Shown here in pieces: positions 58,844-64,000 of a DNA stretch of 64,000 nucleotides. Each line of letters begins with the position of its first letter. Positions within the stretch are counted from its first letter, which is position 1. The position numbers were made by a program, and so were the translations under genes. Below the pieces are notes generated by a model. That model saw only the letters and a program-made list of their open reading frames with translations, was not told the DNA's origin and did not search any database. The DNA is from an uncultured Bacteroidota bacterium. GTDB lineage: Bacteria; Bacteroidota; Bacteroidia; Chitinophagales; Chitinophagaceae. The DNA lies in assembly GCA_903874055.1 (NCBI GenBank), contig CAIQQR010000122.1, positions 1 to 64,000 of the forward strand, in the 5' to 3' direction.

Positions 58844-60076
58844 ATGGGAAAGAAAAATTTTAAAGGCATTAGCACCATAACATTGCATACTGCTAATCAT
58901 GAGAATGATAATTTTTCTCATACTACTCCAATATATGCAACTTCTACTTTTACATTTGGCTCTGCTGAAGAAGGCATGGAAAGATTCAAAGGTGATGATA
59001 AAACAAGATTATATACTCGATGGGGAAATCCCACTTTTACTGCTGCAGAACAAACCATTGAAGCATTAGAATCAAGAGGATTGACAGACGAGCATGGAGC
59101 ACCTCTACAAGTAAAAGCATTGCTACATGCAAGTGGTCAGGCTGCAATGACTACTTTATTTTTTAGCAACCTAAGTGCAGGAGACACTTTAATTTCTCAT
59201 TACTCACTGTATGGTGGTTCTCAGGAATTAATGCAAAAAGTATTAAATGAAACTGGAGTTAAAGTAATATTAATTGATATACATGATGAAGCTTTATTAT
59301 TGGAAACATTAAAAGCAAATCCATCTACAAAATTAATACACTTAGAAACTCCTGCTAATCCTACATTACAATGTGTTGACATTAAAGCAATTTGTACAAT
59401 TGCTCATGCTCATAACGTAAAAGTATCTGTTGATAATACCGTTGCAACCCCTTATTTACAACAACCATTTGCTTTAGGTGCTGATTTTATTTTTCATTCT
59501 GCAACTAAATTTTTAAACGGTCATGGCAGTGCTTTACATGGTGTTTTATTGGGGAAGGATTTAGAATTCATGCATACCAAGGTTTGGAAATGGCATGTTT
59601 TATTAGGAGGCAACAGCAACGCATTTGACGCCTATCTTTTAATTCAAGGAATGAAAACACTTGAGTTAAGAATGGAAAAACATTGTAGCAATGCTGAAAA
59701 AGTAGCCAATTATTTAAATGCACACCCTGCGATTGCGCATGTGAATTATACTGGACTTGCGTCACACCCACATCACGCCATTGCTAAAAAACAAATGAAA
59801 CAACATGCTCCTTTAATTAGTTTTGAATTAAAAGGAGGCATTGATGCTGGTAAAAAATTTATTAATGCAGTTGAAGTTTGTACAAGAGCAGTTTCCTTAG
59901 GAACTGTTGATACTTTAGTTTCACACCCAGCAAGCATGACGCATATGTCTATACCAAAAATAGAAAGAGAAAAATATGGGATTACCGATGGCTTAATAAG
60001 AATGAGTGTAGGTATTGAAAATATCGAAGATTTAGAAGCCGACTTGGCACAAGCACTAGCAAAGGCACAACTCTAA
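58844..60076 (+). CDS. PLP-dependent trans-sulfuration enzyme (Cys/Met metabolism; gamma-lyase or synthase)
   Basis: HTTPIYATSTFTF; YTRWGNPTFTAAEQTIEALE; DFIFHSATKFLNGHG; VSLGTVDTLVSHPASMTH. Confidence 0.92.
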   Translation: MGKKNFKGISTITLHTANHENDNFSHTTPIYATSTFTFGSAEEGMERFKGDDKTRLYTRWGNPTFTAAEQTIEALESRGLTDEHGAPLQVKALLHASGQAAMTTLFFSNLSAGDTLISHYSLYGGSQELMQKVLNETGVKVILIDIHDEALLLETLKANPSTKLIHLETPANPTLQCVDIKAICTIAHAHNVKVSVDNTVATPYLQQPFALGADFIFHSATKFLNGHGSALHGVLLGKDLEFMHTKVWKWHVLLGGNSNAFDAYLLIQGMKTLELRMEKHCSNAEKVANYLNAHPAIAHVNYTGLASHPHHAIAKKQMKQHAPLISFELKGGIDAGKKFINAVEVCTRAVSLGTVDTLVSHPASMTHMSIPKIEREKYGITDGLIRMSVGIENIEDLEADLAQALAKAQL

Positions 60077-60096
60077 TTTAAATTTTAAAAAAGTAA

Positions 60097-60546
60097 ATGG
60101 ATATTAAAATAAGACCGGCTATTAAAGAAGACTGTCAACGCATGATGAATTTAATTCATGAACTTGCATTATATGAAAAAGCACCCGAACAAGTGGTTGT
60201 CTCTTTTGAACATTTTGTAGAAAGTGGATTTGGCGATAAGCCAGTGTGGTGGGCATTAGTAGCCGAAGTGAATGGCAAGGTAGAAGGTATGGCTTTATAT
60301 TATATTCGTTACTCTACCTGGAAAGGACAAAGAATGTATTTAGAGGATTTAGTGGTTTCAGAAAAAATGCGTGGAAATAAAATTGGAAGCCTTTTATTTG
60401 ATGCCTTAATTGAAGAAGCAAAAGTAAAGCAGTTTAAAGGAATGAATTGGCAGGCATTGGATTGGAATGAACCTGCATTAAATTTTTATAGAAAATACAA
60501 TAGCGGATTTGATCCTGAATGGGTGAATTGCTCGATTGACTTTTAA
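60097..60546 (+). CDS. GNAT N-acetyltransferase (diamine acetyltransferase-like)
   Basis: IKIRPAIKEDCQRMMNLIHELALYEKAPEQV; YLEDLVVSEKMRGNKIGSLLFDALI. Confidence 0.9.
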   Translation: MDIKIRPAIKEDCQRMMNLIHELALYEKAPEQVVVSFEHFVESGFGDKPVWWALVAEVNGKVEGMALYYIRYSTWKGQRMYLEDLVVSEKMRGNKIGSLLFDALIEEAKVKQFKGMNWQALDWNEPALNFYRKYNSGFDPEWVNCSIDF

Positions 60547-60566
60547 TTGTTTTATACGCGCTGCAA

Positions 60567-61571
60567 CTAGTCAAAAATGGTTCTAAATAAATTGGTTTTT
60601 TTGGAACCAAAGGAAGTAGATAAAGACAATTCCAAACTACTTAATTTAAGATTGGAGCCAGTAATATTTGGATTATAAATATCATAACTTATTCCAAATA
60701 CATATTTATCTGAAATAAAGGAAATAGTTGGCACCACTGCCTCTTGATTTCTATAATAGCACCCAAAATAGATTCTCTTTACCTCGTCCATATAATTAGA
60801 AAGTGGAATTCCTATGGATGCTCCAGCATAAAATTGATTGCCCACTTTTCTATTTAAAAAATTCCCATGATAGGCGATTGTATAGTTTGCAAAAAATGGA
60901 ATTTCGCCATTTATAAAAATTCTATACTTTGTTTCTGGTGCTGTATTGGTTATTGCATAAGTTAAATTAGGCTTTGTTAAAAACATTGCTGTAACACCCA
61001 TTTGAAAAAAAGATTCATCACTATGACTTGTATAAAGCACACCTGAATTTGCAGAAAAAGAAGATGGATAAGGTATTAAATTTTCCATAGAAGCCATACC
61101 TGTATATCCACCGGCAATATCATATTGATCAGCGAATTTTAAATTTGATTTATCTAGTGTAGTTTGAGCAAAAACAGTTCCTAAGCCTAAAGACAAATCA
61201 TTGTACAAATTTCTATCCAAAAAAATATGATACGCTAAATCAAGGGCTATAAAATTACTTTTCATAGCTCCATTCATCACTTGGTCTGACATAATAAGTC
61301 CTCCAATTCCTAAATAGTTTTTAGTATTCTCTGCTGGCTTAAACCTTGTATCATAACCAATAACAATAGTTCTATACAAATTCTCTCCGTCTATCATTTG
61401 CTCTTTAATATTTCCTTGAAATCTACTTGAATACATTCCATTACCAACGCCCGCAGGCCCAAAAAACTGATTGGATACAAATGGCTGAGACAAAACTATA
61501 TCTTGCGCTTTACTTGTACTGTTAAGTAATAAAAAGGAGGATAATATAAAAAAGTATTTTTTCAATTGCAT
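60567..61571 (-). CDS. PorP/SprF family type IX secretion membrane protein
   Basis: Signal peptide; QDIVLSQPFVSNQFFGPAGVGN...NYLGIGGLIMSDQ...SLGLGTVFAQTTLD; starts within the stop of a CHU_C protein. Confidence 0.82.
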   Translation of the reverse strand: MQLKKYFFILSSFLLLNSTSKAQDIVLSQPFVSNQFFGPAGVGNGMYSSRFQGNIKEQMIDGENLYRTIVIGYDTRFKPAENTKNYLGIGGLIMSDQVMNGAMKSNFIALDLAYHIFLDRNLYNDLSLGLGTVFAQTTLDKSNLKFADQYDIAGGYTGMASMENLIPYPSSFSANSGVLYTSHSDESFFQMGVTAMFLTKPNLTYAITNTAPETKYRIFINGEIPFFANYTIAYHGNFLNRKVGNQFYAGASIGIPLSNYMDEVKRIYFGCYYRNQEAVVPTISFISDKYVFGISYDIYNPNITGSNLKLSSLELSLSTSFGSKKTNLFRTIFD

Positions 61572-64000
61572 TATTTAATTAGAAGTGTACTTCCTTTTAC
61601 TTTAAATACTTTGGTATCCCAGGTATTGTATTCGACAATCCAATAATAGGCATCTGCGTCGGCAATACTACCATTTATTTTTCCATCCCATCCTTCATTC
61701 ATATTCTTGGTTTCATAAATTAAATTACCTGCTCTATTAAATACTCTAAAGTAATTAATAGAAACAATTGTAGAATTATGCATTACTTTAAGCACGTCAT
61801 TTAAGCCATCATTATTAGGCGTAAAAGCATTCGGAATAACCAGTACTCTTTCGATGGTTAAAATTTCTAAATCAGCTGATAAATAATTGATGTCATAGTT
61901 ATCATTAATAGCTAAATCCCCTTGTAATATTGGATAAAACCCAACAGTCTCACCTGGCATACGTGCTAATGCTCCAGTAAATACATCACCTACTATAAGT
62001 GGTCTTGAAATTTGATAAGTAAATAATGGATCTGATTGCGACATTCTTTTTTGTTTTGGATCTGCTGTAATAGTGATTGGCAATTTCCCAATTATGATGT
62101 CTGCATTATAAAATTCGATACGGTAATTTGCCAAATTAATTGTTCCAGTATTAGGCAACCCTGCTTTAACAACTCCAATATAATTTCCAACTCCATCTTT
62201 TATATCATTTCCACTTCCTGGTCCGGATGATGGGTATAATGTAATTGTATTAATCACTTCCCCATTTTGCAAACCAATTGCTTTAAAATTTGAAGTTACA
62301 AAACTAGCAGGTAAAGGCAGATCACCATATGTTCTATTAATTACATCAGGAATCAAAATAATACTCGCTCTTGTTATTGTCAAATTATTAGGTACATAAT
62401 TAATGGCATAATTTGAACCCAAACTAAGTGTGCCTAAATTAATTTGATATACACCTGCATTTTCTCCAGGATTTCTTGTCAATAAACCTGTGAAGCTATC
62501 CCCTGCCACTAATGGATCATTTACATATGTGTATAATGGATCTGCATTTCCATAAATTTTAATTTGAGGATCTGCAACCACTTTAATATTTTTTGGGGTA
62601 ATATTAGAAGGTGCATTACCTTGAATAGTGAAGGTATAATTGCTTGACTCGGATCCTGTTAAAGAAAGTCCCGAAAAAGAAACATATGATGCTGTGGTAA
62701 CTGCAAAACTATTATAAGTTCCAATTGGCGTGCCGGCAATTGAAACATTATCTCCTGTGTAAGGCTTACCATCGTCTGTTGTTCCAGTATTTGGATTTTC
62801 TGCTGTTTCAAGTTGAGCCGTCCCATTTACAACCGAACTTGTATTTCCATCATACTCTTTTGAAGCAGATACACTCAACCCATGCATGGTTAAATTTTTC
62901 GGCAATATATTAGAGGTGACTGCTGATTGAATTAAAAGAAAATAGTTACCCGCATTCGCTCCAGTCAATCCTAAACCACTAAAGCTTACACTATTTGCAG
63001 CATTAACATTTTTTGAATTAAAGGTTCCAATGGGTGTTCCTGTAATGGAAACAATATCATTGGTGTATGATTTACCATCATTCACATTTCCTGTACCTGG
63101 TGCTTCACTAACTAATAATGCAGGTGTACCAGCAACTAATGAGGATGTAGTGCCATCATAAATTTTTAGCGCTGAAACACTTAGCCCATTCATTCTAAGT
63201 ATTTTAGGCGTAATGTTTCTTGAAATTAAAGTTGGTTGATCTAAAATATAATTATCCTTGTCAGTTCCTGCAATAGTTGAACTAGATGTGATGGCAATAT
63301 TATTTGCAGCCTCCTTGGTTACAAAATATCCTGATGGTACTAAAACAATATTGTCATTAATGTACGGCGTTTTATCATTACTTGTTCCAGTGCCGGCAGT
63401 TATTGCTGCAATAAAACTACCTCCTGTTACACTTGCAGCAGTTGTACCATCATAAATTTTATTCGCAGTGGTTATATTTATTGCGTTGATGTGTTTTGGC
63501 GTAATATTTGATAATGCATTAGACTGAATCGTAAATGAATAATTACTTGCTTGACTTCCAGTTAAAGCAAGACCGCTAAACGTAACATTAGATGCTAATA
63601 ATACTGTTTTATTATTGTAGGTTCCAATAGGTGTTCCTGCTATTGATACAACATCCCCTGTATAAGGTTTACCATCGTTGGCAGTTCCAGTATTTGGATT
63701 TTCCGTAGCTTGTAATTGAGCAGTTCCATTTACAACACTTGCCGTACTTCCATCATACACTTTTGATGCGGGCACTGTTAAACCAAACATGGTTAAATTC
63801 TTTGGTAAAATATTGGAAGCTACTGCACTTTGTACAACTAATAGGTAGTTGCCTGCGTTGCTACCAGTTAAACTTAATCCACTAAAACTTACACTATTTG
63901 CAGTAGCAACATCCTTAGTATTAAATGTTCCAATTGGAGTTCCCGCTACAGAAACAATATCAATAGTATAAGGCTTACCATCATTCACTGTCCCCGCTCC
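61571..64000 (-). CDS. Gliding-motility-associated (CHU_C, type-B sorting) protein with YDG/MBG-type repeats (truncated by window end)
   Basis: C-terminal VLVIPNAFTPNNDGLNDVLKVMHNSTIVSINYFRVFNRAGNLIYETKNMNEGWDGKING...; repeated (K/E)xYDG(S/T/N)T units; MBG-like KIYGNADPLYTY. Confidence 0.9.
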   Translation of the reverse strand, partial: GAGTVNDGKPYTIDIVSVAGTPIGTFNTKDVATANSVSFSGLSLTGSNAGNYLLVVQSAVASNILPKNLTMFGLTVPASKVYDGSTASVVNGTAQLQATENPNTGTANDGKPYTGDVVSIAGTPIGTYNNKTVLLASNVTFSGLALTGSQASNYSFTIQSNALSNITPKHINAINITTANKIYDGTTAASVTGGSFIAAITAGTGTSNDKTPYINDNIVLVPSGYFVTKEAANNIAITSSSTIAGTDKDNYILDQPTLISRNITPKILRMNGLSVSALKIYDGTTSSLVAGTPALLVSEAPGTGNVNDGKSYTNDIVSITGTPIGTFNSKNVNAANSVSFSGLGLTGANAGNYFLLIQSAVTSNILPKNLTMHGLSVSASKEYDGNTSSVVNGTAQLETAENPNTGTTDDGKPYTGDNVSIAGTPIGTYNSFAVTTASYVSFSGLSLTGSESSNYTFTIQGNAPSNITPKNIKVVADPQIKIYGNADPLYTYVNDPLVAGDSFTGLLTRNPGENAGVYQINLGTLSLGSNYAINYVPNNLTITRASIILIPDVINRTYGDLPLPASFVTSNFKAIGLQNGEVINTITLYPSSGPGSGNDIKDGVGNYIGVVKAGLPNTGTINLANYRIEFYNADIIIGKLPITITADPKQKRMSQSDPLFTYQISRPLIVGDVFTGALARMPGETVGFYPILQGDLAINDNYDINYLSADLEILTIERVLVIPNAFTPNNDGLNDVLKVMHNSTIVSINYFRVFNRAGNLIYETKNMNEGWDGKINGSIADADAYYWIVEYNTWDTKVFKVKGSTLLIK

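Overview
The window looks like a chromosomal segment of an AT-rich Bacteroidota bacterium, probably Chitinophagaceae-like. That placement is inferred from type IX secretion genes, TAnnTTTG-like promoters, FISUMP, CHU_C and PorP families, and gene order; no search was run. Core genes recognised: glnN (3' end), accC, accB, efp, sucD, aspS, rarA, uvrA, dnaA, sprA, ruvA, fabH, an ABC exporter, tRNA-Pro(UGG) and tRNA-Ser(GCU). The accessory interest is in two stretches, about 0.6-9.8 kb and 27.5-41.4 kb. They hold two paralogous cassettes in the same order: outer-membrane-like protein, small lipoprotein, small PNP-motif type IX C-terminal-domain protein, giant phage-tail-fibre-like protein. A third fibre gene is coupled to a FISUMP protein, and a HisKA_2-type kinase/response-regulator pair lies between the third fibre and the second cassette. 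Cassette 1 also carries a 1412-aa protein with a C-terminal fibrinogen-like domain and an OmpA-like protein. I propose this as a candidate surface-fibre/adhesin system with a shared N-terminal domain and exchangeable phage-like distal modules. A second notable signal is a 122-nt nested palindrome at 42073-42194 that can fold as a cloverleaf or cruciform. It is flanked by an inverted 18/19-nt copy of the 3' end of the adjacent tRNA-Pro.
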